Origin: Paulinella micropora
Taxonomy: Eukaryota; Cercozoa; Imbricatea; Euglyphida; Paulinellidae
NCBI GenBank assembly: GCA_019918135.1
Contig: WBZZ01001248.1
Location: forward strand, 41,001-105,000
DNA length: 64,000 nucleotides
Direction: 5' to 3'
The position numbers and the translations under genes were made by a program. Position 1 is the first letter of the stretch. Every line of letters starts with the position of its first letter. Of the stretch, positions 1 through 11,145 are shown piece after piece. The notes under the pieces were generated by a model. It had not been told where the DNA came from and did not search any database. It saw only the letters and a program-made list of their open reading frames with translations.

Positions 1-567
1 GAGGGAGTGGATAATCGATAGGTGTAATATTAATTTAATATCCATCATTTTTATGCTAATACATATTTCCACAGGCTTCAAGTTGAAGGATTATCTTTAA
101 TTATATCTTAGTTTGTACTAATCCTAGTAAAGTAAGTAATCAGGGGGAGTGTTAGACTATAGATTTGGTAACTAATATATCCATGTATTTAACCGGGTTA
201 TGCGGTTAGATCCCCTATCAGAATAACTATTGCCAATCGGGGGGGCCACCTTAATGGACCGAGTGGTTATATCTGCCCCCATTAAGTGGGTCCAGCTGTT
301 CTGTTATTAATACCTACCAATCGTTTTAGTCATCCGTTGCTGTTGGGTAAAGTATAATCATTAAAGTCATTCTTCGGTATATCGTAAGTCAATACAGACT
401 ATTGTAGTAATATGACTGATATTAATAGTAACTTGAACTTATGTGTGACTCCAGGACGGTCTAGGAAAAGATTTCGAGTCAACAAAGAAATAAGTTATTA
501 CAAACCCTTCTGTTGCGTGTTGCCGACTAGGTCAAGTCAGGGCGTCGATACTTCAACTCAACTAACA
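1..567 (+). mobile_element. 3' end of a Copia-type LTR retrotransposon (PPT plus 3' LTR)
   Basis: A purine tract (AGGGGGAG, 142-149) is followed immediately by TGTTAG at 150, and a matching CTAACA ends at 567. This gives a 418 bp LTR with perfect 6 bp inverted ends. The PPT directly before the LTR places this as the 3' LTR of a plus-strand element whose body lies outside the window. The ends are the same hexamers as the separate LTR at 27690-28053, but the interiors differ. No coding sequence of this element is seen in 1-141. Orientation is well supported; family assignment to Copia rests on the PPT/LTR style only. Confidence 0.6.
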
Positions 568-1420
568 CTATAATTTGTAAACACCGTCCCAGTTACTCTG
601 CAGCCGGCGTAACAGTATTGAATTAGCTGAAGACTTTGACACCCGCCTCAGCTTTCATGTTAAAGTAGCTCGGTAACTTGCTTGGCCTCAGTGTAGTAGC
701 TTCGTCCATGGCTTTGCATAATTTTGTTTTTAATTTCTGTACGTGATTTTCCCACTTTTGTTTAGTACTTTTTCATTTTTTTTTTTTCCTTTAGATATAT
801 ATCTTCGGTGATTCTATTGTCTTTTTCCAGCTTCTAGCTATTGTTTTTCTTTCGCGTCAACCCGAGAGAGAAAGAGAGAGACACAAGGGGGGGGGGGGGA
901 AGGAGGGAGGATAGAGAGAGAGAGGGGGGGGGGGAGAAGGAGAGAGGGAGAGAGAGAACTCGGGCTGAAATAGTGGGTATGATTCTAGGCGAAAAGGTAT
1001 AGCGGTCTTCCTAAAGAGGAGACCATTTTCCTACAACGGAGAAGCACAGAGTGATTGCTGACGATTTTCAAGTGTCAAAACGTCCAACTTTGAGCTCGTC
1101 TTTCTCCATCCATGTTAAGTAATGCTATAGAAATGCTGAAGCTATCGTTTGAAAGCTCATAACAAGAGCTCTCAAATGGTGTGCTTTGCATTTTTTGTGT
1201 CCAAAATAGAGAAAATTGAGTTTCAAGTTGGAAGTTTTTTTGCCACTTCAATGTTGAAAGCAACAGGCAGCTTCTCTCCTGCTGTGGGCAGTTCACTTTT
1301 CCGTCGACAAAGCCGCGGATCGAGAGAGTGTGCATGATGTGAGCATGATCGCCGACTAACTAGCTGGAGGGTTGCTCGATAATGACGACGTTTGTGGCGT
1401 TCAGACCCTAAGTACACGAA
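568..1420. other. Non-coding host sequence with purine-rich low complexity
   Basis: No gene is recognised. The stretch contains a T run near 775-788 and a GA/G-rich purine block at about 864-960. Short reading frames here show no domain and no codon bias. Confidence 0.5.
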
Positions 1421-1423
1421 GAT

Positions 1424-1495
1424 ATGTTGTTGCTGATGATGTTGTTGATATTGTTGATATTGTTGATATTGCCGTCGTCGTCGTCGTCGTCGTTT

Positions 1496-1527
<32 letters not shown>

Positions 1528-1915
1528 GGTTATGCATGAGATTGACCTTAAGGTTTTTGTAGACATCAAACTCGACCACCTGCAGACATGGTCAATTTCA
1601 CATGTTTATGTATGTATGTATGTATGTATGTATGTATGTATGTATGTGCGTACGTATGTACGTACGTACGTATGTATGTATGTATGTATGTATGTATGTA
1701 TGTGTGTGTGTATGTATGTATGTATGTATGTATGCTATGTATGCTATGTATGCTATGTATGTTATGTATGTTTGTATGTTTGTATGTATGTATGTATGTA
1801 TGCATGCTATGTATGCTATGTATGTTATGTATGTTTGTATGTTTGTATGTGTGTATGTATGTATGTATGTATGCATGTATGTATGTATGTATTGTATGTA
1901 TTGTATGTATATGTC
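1424..1915. repeat. Microsatellites: (GTT/GTC)n then (TATG)n
   Basis: GTT/GTC trinucleotides at about 1424-1530 are followed after a short spacer by a long, slightly interrupted TATG array at about 1603-1912. All the Met/Tyr/Cys/Val-repeat frames across it are translations of the tetranucleotide repeat and not genes. Confidence 0.95.
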
Positions 1916-1977
1916 GGCTGTGCTGTGTCTCACCTGCCCGGGCAGCAGTCGCGAGCAGCCCTCGGACAGTTGGCTAC

Positions 1978-2330
1978 AAGACAATACAATACAATACAAT
2001 ACAATATACAATACAATACAAAAAATACAATACAATACAACACAATACAACACGAACAATACAATACAATACATTACAATACATTACAATACATTACAAT
2101 ATTAATACAATACAATACAATACAATACAATACAATACAATACAATACAATAAAATACAATACAATACAATACATGACAATACAATACAATACAATACAA
2201 TAAAATACAATAAATACGATACAATACAATACAGTACAATACAATACATGACAATACAATAAAATACAATACAATAAAATACAATACAATACAATACAAT
2301 ACAATACAAAATACAATACAATAGGATTAC
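1978..2330. repeat. (AATAC)n pentanucleotide microsatellite
   Basis: Nearly continuous AATAC units with scattered substitutions and one-base slips. The Ile/Gln/Tyr/Asn-repeat frames across it are artefacts. A short (CA)n tract follows at 2409-2431. Confidence 0.95.
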
Positions 2331-2498
2331 CTCTGATGCACGAACAAGTTCTTGCCCTCCCCACCTTCGATCGGTGTCAGCGGCTCAATAAACCCATACC
2401 TGTGTATGACACACACACACACACACACACAACTGCCTAGGACGAATCTACAGTGTCTACCATAACTGCAGTCGCTCATGTGGCATTAAATAACAATA

Positions 2499-2560
<62 letters not shown>

Positions 2561-2561
<1 letters not shown>

Positions 2562-2829
2562 GTGCTTCTCTGTCAATGGCTGATGCATTTCTGCACATGC
2601 GCCTCCATCGTCTCACCCGTGAGGGGAGTACGAAGAATTGACGATAAGCTCTAATGACACCCCCGCAAGGGCAGTTCCAACACTTCCAGACGGGCCGGTA
2701 TGTTCAATGAAAATACTGGTCCAGAAATAGACCGGTATGTTCAATGAAAATACTGGTGGCACCGACGGGAATCGAACTGGCGACAGGGCCCAGATGGTAG
2801 AACTTGACCACTGGGCTATCACGGTGTCC
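2561..2829 (-). mobile_element. tRNA-derived SINE, copy 1, with (ATT)n tail
   Basis: On the minus strand the element begins with a 72 nt tRNA-like head (2758-2829). The head carries an A-box-like TAGCCCAGTGG and a B-box-like AGTTCGATTCC, i.e. an internal RNA polymerase III promoter. A body of about 190 bp follows, then an (ATT)n tail (2496-2560 read on the minus strand). The acceptor arm pairs imperfectly because of an extra base near the 5' end, so it is tRNA-derived and not a functional tRNA. A 33-base segment around TATGTTCAATG is duplicated inside this copy. Confidence 0.7.
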
Positions 2830-2894
<65 letters not shown>

Positions 2895-2940
2895 TAATAA
2901 TAATAATAATATAATAATAATAATAGTAATAATAATAATA

Positions 2941-3206
2941 GTGCTTCTCTGTCAATGGCTGATGCATTTCTGCACATGCGCCTCCATCGTCTCACCCGTG
3001 AGGGGAGTACGAAGAATTGACGATAAGCTCTAATGACACCCCCGCAAGGGCAGTTCCAACACTTCCAGACGGGCCGGTATGTTCAATGAAAATACTGGTC
3101 CAGACGGATCGTTACGTTCAATGAAAATACTGGTGGCACCGACGGGAATCGAACTGGCGACAGGGCCCAGATGGTAGAACTTGACCACTGGGCTATCACG
3201 GTGTCC
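2941..3206 (-). mobile_element. tRNA-derived SINE, copy 2, with (ATT)n tail
   Basis: Nearly identical to the copy at 2561-2829 and in the same orientation, with the tRNA-like head at 3135-3206. Its tail is the (ATT)n tract 2830-2940, which directly abuts the head of copy 1. The second SINE therefore sits at the 5' end of the first or arose by tandem duplication. A and B boxes are intact. Confidence 0.7.
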
Positions 3207-3307
3207 AAATAATAATAATAATAATGATAATAATAATAATAATAATAATAACAACAACAACAATAATAATAATAATAATAATAATAATCATAAAGATAAA
3301 GATAAAG

Positions 3308-3343
<36 letters not shown>

Positions 3344-3515
3344 GTGTATCTCCTGCCAATTGCTGAGCCAAAAGGCCATGTGCATCCAGTCCTCCATTCC
3401 ATAAGGAAAGTCTCCACACCAATCGGTGGAATAAAGGAAGTGACGGCATAGAACATTACTCTAGGAGCTTTATACCAATCAGCCCATGGAAAGGACCGAT
3501 GGCCTATGTACTCCC

Positions 3516-3571
<56 letters not shown>

Positions 3572-3639
3572 TAATAATAATAATAATAGTAATAATAATA
3601 ATAATAATAATAATAGTAATAATAATAATAGTAATAATG

Positions 3640-3709
<70 letters not shown>

Positions 3710-3810
3710 TAATAATAATAATGATAATAATAATAAAAATGATATAATAATAATAATAATAATAATAATAGTAATAATAATAGTAGTAATAATAATAATA
3801 ATAATAATAA

Positions 3811-3851
<41 letters not shown>

Positions 3852-3866
3852 ATAATAGTGATGATA
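3207..3866. repeat. (TAA)n arrays around a unique segment of about 160 bp
   Basis: TAA/TAG trinucleotide arrays at 3209-3342 and 3516-3863 flank a non-repetitive segment (about 3343-3515). That segment begins like the SINE 3' end (AGTG followed by T-rich sequence) and may be a further unrelated short interspersed element. Poly-Asn, poly-Ile and poly-Tyr frames across these arrays are artefacts. Confidence 0.85.
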
Positions 3867-4071
3867 ATATAGAGGCTGCGCCAACACCTGAAAGGATGGT
3901 TTGCGGTGCGCAAAGCCCCCCCCCCCCCCTCCTCTTCCCAAGGTCGCTTTTCCTCTCATTCTCACATGCACAACTTTTATAGCCTTGGAGCAATCTCAGC
4001 CATTCATTTGGTTCCGGCATATTCGCTTCCGGTACGTACAATTGAGGGGCTGGGGTTCCCCCCCCCCCCCA

Positions 4072-4605
4072 ACCCCCCAAAAAAAAGGAATTTTGGCAGT
4101 CATGACACTCCCCTAACGCAAATATTTGTGCGAATTCCAAAAAAATTATATCAGCATCAACATCGAGTCTGGGGCTAGCCACCCTGTCAATATGAGCTCC
4201 CAACTCCTCCTGGTTCAGAAACCATGATTTATGGGGACACGGGGTGCAAAATAGGCTTAAAATACAAGAAATTTTGGCATTTAGGACACTTTCCTAACGC
4301 AAATTTTGCGTGAATTCCAACAAAATTACATGAGCCTCAACATCGAGTCTGAGGCTAGCCACCCTGCAAATATGAGCTCTCAACTCCTCCTGGTTCACAC
4401 AAACTATGATTTATAGGGACAGGGGTGCGGAAAAAAACAAGGAACTTTGGCATTCAGGACACTCCCCTACCGCAAATATTTGCGTGAATTCGAAAAAAAT
4501 CATATCAGCATCAACATCGAATCTGGGGCTAGCCACCCTGCAAATATGAGCTCCCAACTCCTCCTCGTTCCCACAAACCATGATTTATTCCGACAGGGGT
4601 GCGGA
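4072..4605 (+). repeat. Tandem satellite, about 3 copies of a 174-180 bp unit
   Basis: The segment TATGAGCTC(C/T)CAACTCCTCC recurs at 4191, 4371 and 4545, giving periods of 180 and 174 bp. The whole unit, including a CATCGA(G/A)TCTG block and GCTAGCCACCCTG, repeats with moderate divergence. C and G homopolymers border it (4058-4070 and 4609-4629). No coding potential is recognised. Confidence 0.8.
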
Positions 4606-4908
4606 ACAGGGGGGGGGGGGGGGGGGGGGAACCCTCACCCCCTACTCCCAACACCTTTCAGGGATAATAATAATAATAAAATAATGATAATAATCTCTTA
4701 TGGTAATAATAAAAATATATATTTTAAATCTCTTATGGAAAGCACAGATGCAAGCATACCTGTTCAAAACACTGTAAGACAGAACTTTGCCACGGGAAGC
4801 CCCCATCGCACCCTAGCCTAACACACCCAATGCAACATTATATGTATATATACTCATAGAAGTAAAGTAGATACAAACATGATAGAGATACAATCGCAAA
4901 CACATATG

Positions 4909-4997
4909 CTACATACACATACATACATACATACATAGATACATACATACATACAGACATACATACATACATACATTACATACATTACATACATACA

Positions 4998-5028
<31 letters not shown>

Positions 5029-5530
5029 CATACATACAGACCAGACATACAGACATACAGACATATAGACATACAGACATACATACATACATACATACAG
5101 ACAGACATACATATGTACATAAATACATACATACATACATACATACATACCATACATACCATACATACATACATACATACATACATACCTTCATACATAC
5201 ATGCATGGATTGCATGCATACATGCATGCATACATACATAACATAAACATAACATAACATAACATAACATAACATACATACATACATACATGCATGCATG
5301 CATGTATGCATACATGCATGCAAGCAAGCAAGCATGCCCATGCATGCTTGTTTGCTTGCATGAATGCATGCATGCATGCATACTGCATACACACATACAT
5401 ACATACATACATACATGCATGCATACATACATAAATGCATGCATGCGCCTACCTACCTACTTACCTACCTACCTACCTACCTACTACCTACCTACCTACC
5501 TACATGTACATACCTACAGACATGCATACA
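4909..5530. repeat. (CATA)n / (CATG)n / (CTAC)n microsatellite
   Basis: Long imperfect tetranucleotide array, CATA in most parts, CATG-rich at about 5290-5390 and CTAC at 5444-5505. The flanking sequence 5531-6305 contains no recognisable gene. Confidence 0.9.
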
Positions 5531-6305
5531 TATATTGCATACATACATTAGGTGCATATATTACCTACATACATTATATGCATAAATTACCTGCATAAAT
5601 TAATATACAATACGTGCATAAATTGCACATTGTTACGCCTCTGGACTTCTGGTAATTTTCTCTCCTGTTGTACTTGCGTGTGCGGAACTCGAAATCGATA
5701 TCATCTTCCGCTTACTGTCCGCCTGTCCGGGTTTGACACTGCCTTAGATCTGCATCGTGTCTGATGCTTCTCTTTCAGTAACTCTGTCTTCACTCGTTGT
5801 CAAATGCATCGCCAGCCCGAACAAGTAGGCAGGAAGCGTATGTATGTGCACCTTACGACAAGTGAAAAGGAAAATGAAACAACATAGAAACAATGCCATG
5901 AGAAATGGTAACATGCAAAACTTTGCGCTAAGATTTTATCAAAACGGTAAGAAGTTCTGTAAGAGAAGACAAACTCACACATAACTAACTAACAATACTC
6001 AAACATAATACATTCACATTAGCCTAGATACGTATGCCAATTAATCAAATATCTCAGTTTACTGATGTTATACTACTTTGAAGGTCGCCTCGGTTAATTT
6101 AATACTTTTCGCAGCATTAAGTTTAGTGGTTCTCCCTTGAATCCATTATTCTAAATAAGAAGAAGAAGAAGGTGTCATCTGTGTCCTTCCCCAGGAATCC
6201 ACCCAAGGAAAACTGGCATTTGGAAACGTGACGGAGATTGTGCCATGCCAGCATGGCGTAGTCTAGGTAGTGGCTTCCAGACTGTTCCACTAGTTCCAAA
6301 GGGGC

Positions 6306-6345
6306 AGCGTAATTTATAATTTATTTTATAATTATAAATTACGCT
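6306..6345. repeat. Perfect 16 bp inverted repeat (hairpin)
   Basis: Arms 6306-6321 and 6330-6345 (AGCGTAATTTATAATT and its complement) are separated by an 8 nt AT loop. It lies about 120 bp outside the left end of the PLV. Function unknown; it could be a cruciform, a small palindromic element, or chance in AT-rich DNA. Confidence 0.6.
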
Positions 6346-6468
6346 AAATTTATTGACAAAAAGGTTGGAAATTTATGACACTCCAGGGAGTGTTGATAAC
6401 TCCGCCAAGTGTTACGGCCAAAGGGTCCATGGGCCACTAGTACTAGTGGTCAATTGGGGCCCCGGGGG

Positions 6469-6484
6469 AAAAAACGAGGAGGGA

Positions 6485-6520
<36 letters not shown>

Positions 6521-6767
6521 GAGTACAAGCCTCCCCCGCCCCCGCCCTTTTTAATTTTGCTATCGTTTGCCATTTTTGCCATATTCGTTCATATAAGGGC
6601 GATAACAACATAAATCCCCCGTTTTTACATATTATTTTTTGAGGTAATGCGGTAAAATGGTACCGCCCTACCGCAGAGTGTTTCGCTAACAAAACTGCAA
6701 AAATCGTCCGCACTTTACGACAAAGATTGGTCCCCAAAATAAAAATACTCATAAATCAAAAAATTAC
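6469..6767 (+). repeat. Left terminal inverted repeat of the PLV
   Basis: Matches the reverse complement of 26314-26585 almost base for base, starting AAAAAACGAGGAGGGACGGG. The only large difference is a G homopolymer of about 34 (6486-6519) against 8 C at the right end. Inverted repeats of this size are typical of Polintons and PLVs, where they are thought to serve as replication origins and integrase substrates. Confidence 0.92.
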
Positions 6768-6800
6768 ATTTTTCTTTTTGTGTCGTTTGGTTTCAATTAA

Positions 6801-6838
6801 TATTTTACATTTATAAAAATAATATTACATATATATAA
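6801..6838 (+). promoter_or_regulatory. Conserved AT-rich upstream element, copy 1
   Basis: TTTACATTTATAAAAATA followed by ATATTACATATATATAAG, almost identical to the elements at 7480-7517 and 7760-7797. Each lies directly before one of the three rightward genes at the left end. It is probably a promoter for replication (early) genes; inferred from position and recurrence only. Confidence 0.55.
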
Positions 6839-7478
6839 GCCAAACAAGAGAAAACAAATCAAGTGTGCTAGCGATTTAAATAAGCTAGTCCTAGACAAAT
6901 TCAAAGAGCTTAAATATGCTGGAGTTGTTCGTAGAGTTCATAAACCAGAAGACATCAAAGATGTTAAGACTGATATATTGTATTATTCCGTAAAATGCGA
7001 ACATAATGATTTCATAAAACATAATTCTACAATTTCAATACAATATAAGCAAGTAAGAGAAAATATCGTATCACATAAGCACATAACATTAGCATTGATA
7101 GAGAAACTAAAAGATGAACAGCAATTTCATTGTAATATTTGTTTTGATACTGCTGATGTTTTGAGAAGATGCTGTAAGTGTCAATATGCGACTTGTGTGC
7201 AGTGTCATCTGGAAAATAATTTAGTGTGTCCAATATGTAAAAATGTGAGCTCACCTAATTTACATTTCATCCCTAGGTCTTCTATTTCTGAAAAAGATAT
7301 AAAAAATAAAATTGCTTTTAATGTGACATCTAAATGGATAAACCGAGATTTCTTAGATAGCAATAGTCCAAATTTTGATTTAATATGTGATATACTACAA
7401 ACATATGTGAACAGATTGACTTTATCGTGTATGCGATATGGGTTATCGGCTGAAGAAATGGTATGTATTATTAAATGA
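6801..7478 (+). CDS. RING-type zinc-finger protein
   Basis: The frame is open from 6801 to the TAA at 7476. The best-supported part is residues encoded from 6978 on. A Cys/His cluster of RING type (CNICF, CCKCQ, CVQCH, CPICK; about 7132-7240) suggests a zinc-binding E3 ubiquitin-ligase-like or nucleic-acid-binding protein. The preceding segment (about 6840-6977) is basic and looks genuinely coding, but no in-frame ATG precedes the RING domain. Either a non-AUG start is used, the start codon has been lost, or a small indel hides it. It is the first gene after the left inverted repeat and follows the conserved upstream element. RING proteins are scattered among PLVs and giant viruses; the substrate is unknown. 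Confidence 0.65.
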   Translation, partial: YFTFIKIILHIYKPNKRKQIKCASDLNKLVLDKFKELKYAGVVRRVHKPEDIKDVKTDILYYSVKCEHNDFIKHNSTISIQYKQVRENIVSHKHITLALIEKLKDEQQFHCNICFDTADVLRRCCKCQYATCVQCHLENNLVCPICKNVSSPNLHFIPRSSISEKDIKNKIAFNVTSKWINRDFLDSNSPNFDLICDILQTYVNRLTLSCMRYGLSAEEMVCIIK

Positions 7479-7479
7479 T

Positions 7480-7517
7480 TATTTACATTTATAAAAATAA
7501 TATTACATATATGTAAG
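7480..7517 (+). promoter_or_regulatory. Conserved AT-rich upstream element, copy 2
   Basis: Near-exact repeat of 6801-6838, ending 21 nt before the ATG at 7539. Confidence 0.55.
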
Positions 7518-7538
7518 ACATCTACCGACATAGGAGGT

Positions 7539-7730
7539 ATGCCACGACCAAAGATATACGAAGGAGACGAAAGGAGAAAAAAGAATAATGAGAAAGCTCT
7601 CGCCTACTATTACCGTAATAAAGATAGATTAAACGAGCCAACCAAAACACAGAAGTTAATACAATATACACAAGATATAGAAGAATACAAAAAGAAGATA
7701 CAGGAGTTAGAAGAGCGACTGAGCAAGTGA
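7539..7730 (+). CDS. Small basic coiled-coil protein
   Basis: 63 residues with a clean ATG. The N-terminal half is rich in Lys/Arg and aromatic residues. The C-terminal half (about residues 38-62) has heptad-like Leu/Ile spacing with charged residues, i.e. a short coiled coil. The layout of basic region then coiled coil recalls bZIP-like DNA-binding proteins, but I recognise no family. It sits between the RING gene and the polymerase and is preceded by the shared upstream element, which suggests an early regulatory or replication role. Function is not assigned. Confidence 0.6.
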   Translation: MPRPKIYEGDERRKKNNEKALAYYYRNKDRLNEPTKTQKLIQYTQDIEEYKKKIQELEERLSK

Positions 7731-7759
7731 AATTAATCAATAATTTTTTTATCGGTAAA

Positions 7760-7797
7760 ATATTTTACATCTAAATAAATAATATATATATGTAAAG
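7760..7797 (+). promoter_or_regulatory. Conserved AT-rich upstream element, copy 3
   Basis: Diverged copy of the elements at 6801 and 7480 (ATTTTACATCTAAATAAATA then ATATATATGTAAAG), directly before the polymerase reading frame that opens at 7804. Confidence 0.5.
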
Positions 7798-7803
7798 CAT
7801 TAA

Positions 7804-10800
7804 ATAATTATTTTTCAAAAAATTTATCCTGCCTATCTACAAAAAAGGGCCCAATCCCAACCAGAACTATTTCCTCTCTACAATATTGAGCAACGAGGAG
7901 ACTACATCAGAGAAAGAGGCAAAAGAAGATGGTATCTCATTACAACTCCAACCGCACTGCGACTTATAAACAGACTAACGGGTGGTCATCCCGAACTAGT
8001 CGGCAGAAATAACTCACTCGTTATACCGTATGCCCCAGGATGGGAAGCTCAGCTCCAACAGCTAAACCCAAATACAAGTTATCTAGTCCATCTGGATTAT
8101 GAAGGATATCACGGACCAGTCAGAGGAATATACAGAGCTAACGAATTAAAGCGGTCAATCAATGCGGTTAGAAACTTTGTAGAACGGCAAGCAAGGTTTT
8201 ACGAACAAAGAGAAGACAAAGACCTTAAAGTCATTACCATTGACCAAGTTCATCCGCAAAATTATGCTGTCATACCAATGGCACAGGGTGAAATAAACTG
8301 TGTGCTAGAATGTATTATGAAAGACTTTCCAAACCCAAACAATAGAAAACGAAAACGAGACCATATTATACTAGACCGCTTTAAGGATATCAAATATGCC
8401 ACAGCAAAGGACATTGACGAAATGGAAGACTTCATCCGATGTAGGATTTATGTATTTGATGGTATGAATATACTGTGGCGAGCTACTAAGGATTACCCAA
8501 AACAGATAATAATCAGATGCAACGATTATCACGCCACATTAATACAAGGAAAACAAAAAAGACATTTGTATCCAACACATTAAATCTATTGAGCTATTAT
8601 ACGATATTAACGAAAACATACCAGAGCCACGACCCCAATATGCTACTAATCACGAAGCCAGCAATGTGAAAATATCTACGAACCAATACGAGAACAAATG
8701 GATATTACAGGAAGAACTCAACAACATCCAAACCTAAATGGAATTACAACGAAAGGATTTCTATTCAATGACGGACCAATCTGGAAACATTGTAGGAATA
8801 GTATATAAAGAAAACAAACTAAACTATAAATGCTTAGACCGTTTCAAACACACATCATTCGTTCCCAAAGATACTTCCGCTTGGTCATTAGCATCGTTCT
8901 TCAAACAGTTATTTATAGAGTGTCTCATTGAAAAACATAAACCTAAGTTCCATACACAAATTACTGAACCTAATATATTACGACACGTGAAATCTGGTCA
9001 AATACCATTTCATCATATCTTTAAACATCACACCAAAAACCCCAACAAGATACACCAGATTGATATGGTAAAAGCTTATACAAATGCTTCGTTAGGTAAT
9101 CTAGGGGAAATGTCGTCATACTTCAATGAATACCCAACAGCCCCTCGCAACATAATTAATATAAACCAAAATATGACACAAGAATACTACAATAAGGTCA
9201 AACCTCTACACGGTTATGCGGTTTTTGATTACGACCAGAAGCACCTCAAAGTTCCAACTTTCTTCAACGGCTACACCACAAAAGGAACACAATGCCAACC
9301 CATACCCGCATTGTTGTATATGCTTGACCAAGGAGTTAAGATATTTATTAAGAGATTATATGTAGCAGACAACCACTTCAACCCATTTGAAACCTTCTCA
9401 GAACACATAGCAAATATGCAAGATTACTACTTTGATAAGCCTGGCTATGAACACGACACCTTAGCCAAAGCAACCAACTTACTGGTAGGCTCTCTGAACA
9501 AGAACATACACCGAACTCAGCAAGTCTCTACCATTTCAAAATCATACAACGAGCGAATACACTTTATGATGAAAGAAAAAGGATATAGGTTATTGTTCCT
9601 GAAACGAGTTAAATACGATAAAAGTAAGTATGCCGAAATGAAGGACGACCTACTACCAGAGCGAATGATATACACATACCAAGATACAAACCCAACAGAT
9701 AACATATTTCAAATGTCTCATTTAACTGGCTATGTGCTAGCATACCAAAAGATAGTTCTTCATAACCAAATGTTAAAGCTTGTAAATACTGGGCGGACTT
9801 TGTTATATTCTAATACAGACAGTATCGCATACGAAGGCGAATATATGAAAACAGGAAAAGAATTTCGTCCCGAGGTTTTAGAACAGGATGAGTTCATTGC
9901 CCCACAACTGAATATGACTTGTTTCGTTTCCTACATAAATGGCGAACCACGAATAACATACCAGCGACATAGCGGTTTCAAAGACATACTACCATTACAG
10001 AAATTCTTAGAAACACCACATAAACAATATCCAGAGTTCTCCGCCTTTGAGGATACAGAGCTTCCAGATTATAGCACCAAAGACGAATACAAACCTTTAC
10101 CAGAACAAGAATTATTACTTATTCACGGCAAAGCTGGAACGGGTAAATCTGAAATGATTAAATACCTAACTGGCCAGCCATCAAAATACACTAACACACA
10201 TTTCAAAGACAAAAAGACTTTATCAACCGCTATGACACACAATGCCCGCCAAGTTATTAATTCTGAATATACACTCCAAAAAATACTAACAATGCTATAT
10301 CATAGACTTCCGCTACCGATACCAGTCGGCGAACAAGCAATTAATCACAGAACAACCATTGATGAAGTTTCTATGCTTACTTCCAAAAATTTAGAAAGTC
10401 TGGACCATATGCTCAGACGTCATACCAAAATCAACAGACCGTTCGGCGGCGTATCTATCGTCTTATTCGGCCACTTAGCTCAGCTTCCTTGCCCAGACCC
10501 AACATCCGAACCATTCCACAAGTCAAAAACTTTCAAGCTATTTACAAAAATAAATCTTGATACAAATTACAGACAGGCCAAAGACCTAGTTCTACAATCT
10601 ATCTTAAATAAGGTAGAAGACTATTACAAGGTCGGCGGTACCGTTCTTAGCCAACATAAAGCAAAAGACTGCCTACAAAATATACTAACACTTGAAGAAT
10701 TAGATGCTCTCAATAAGCAAGTTAAGCCACACCCTAAACCGACTGACAAAAACCCACCTTTAATATTACACCACTCTAACAACAATGTTCACGAAAGCAA

Positions 10801-11145
10801 TAACAAAATGCTACAAAATAAACAACTTAAAACAGATCATCAGGTTGTGTTTCGTTGTAATACAAAGGTTGTTCATAACGGCGATATTCACACTATTACT
10901 AGGGATACCAAAGAACATATATTCATTACGATTGGTAGAATTGAGCAGAAATTTGATAGAAAAAAAACGATACCAGACAAGAAACCATATGCGGACATCC
11001 AGCCGACATTCTCACCATCCACTGCGCACAAGGCCGAACAACGCCTGTGTGGATAAATATAGACAACGTGTCCATGAATTTGTTATATGTTGCTTTAAGT
11101 CGTGCCACGTGCTTGAACGATATTGGATTATCAAACGAATTATGA
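7804..11145 (+). pseudogene. DNA polymerase B fused to Pif1-like SF1 helicase (interrupted)
   Basis: A single coding region of about 1110 codons. Segment 1 (7804-8583) is open but has no ATG before 8278. It contains GEINCVLECI and a downstream NDYHATL, reminiscent of the Cys and His blocks of OTU-like proteases. A one-base slip in an A6 run (8555-8560) moves the frame, and a TAA at 8735 precedes ATG 8738. The 772-codon main part has PolB motifs: A (DMVKAY, about residue 108), B (KATNLLVGSLNKN, about 247) and C (YSNTDS, about 356, where YxDTDS is usual). Helicase motifs follow: Walker A GKAGTGKS (about 465), DEVSM, GGVSIVLFG...QLP and NYRQ. At about 11032 a frame slip precedes NLLYVALSRA (helicase motif VI), and the true end is the TGA at 11143. 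Role: viral genome replication. Confidence 0.8.

Noticed and set aside
2758-2829. Functional tRNA gene
   Set aside because: The head has A and B boxes, but the acceptor stem carries an extra base, no convincing anticodon arm forms, and a SINE body and tail follow.
1424-5600. Many long open frames of Met/Tyr/Cys, poly-Asn, poly-Ile, poly-Tyr
   Set aside because: They are translations of tri-, tetra- and pentanucleotide arrays in all frames and have no independent coding evidence.
6353-6613. Poly-Gly/Pro frames at the left PLV end
   Set aside because: Produced by the G homopolymer in the inverted repeat.
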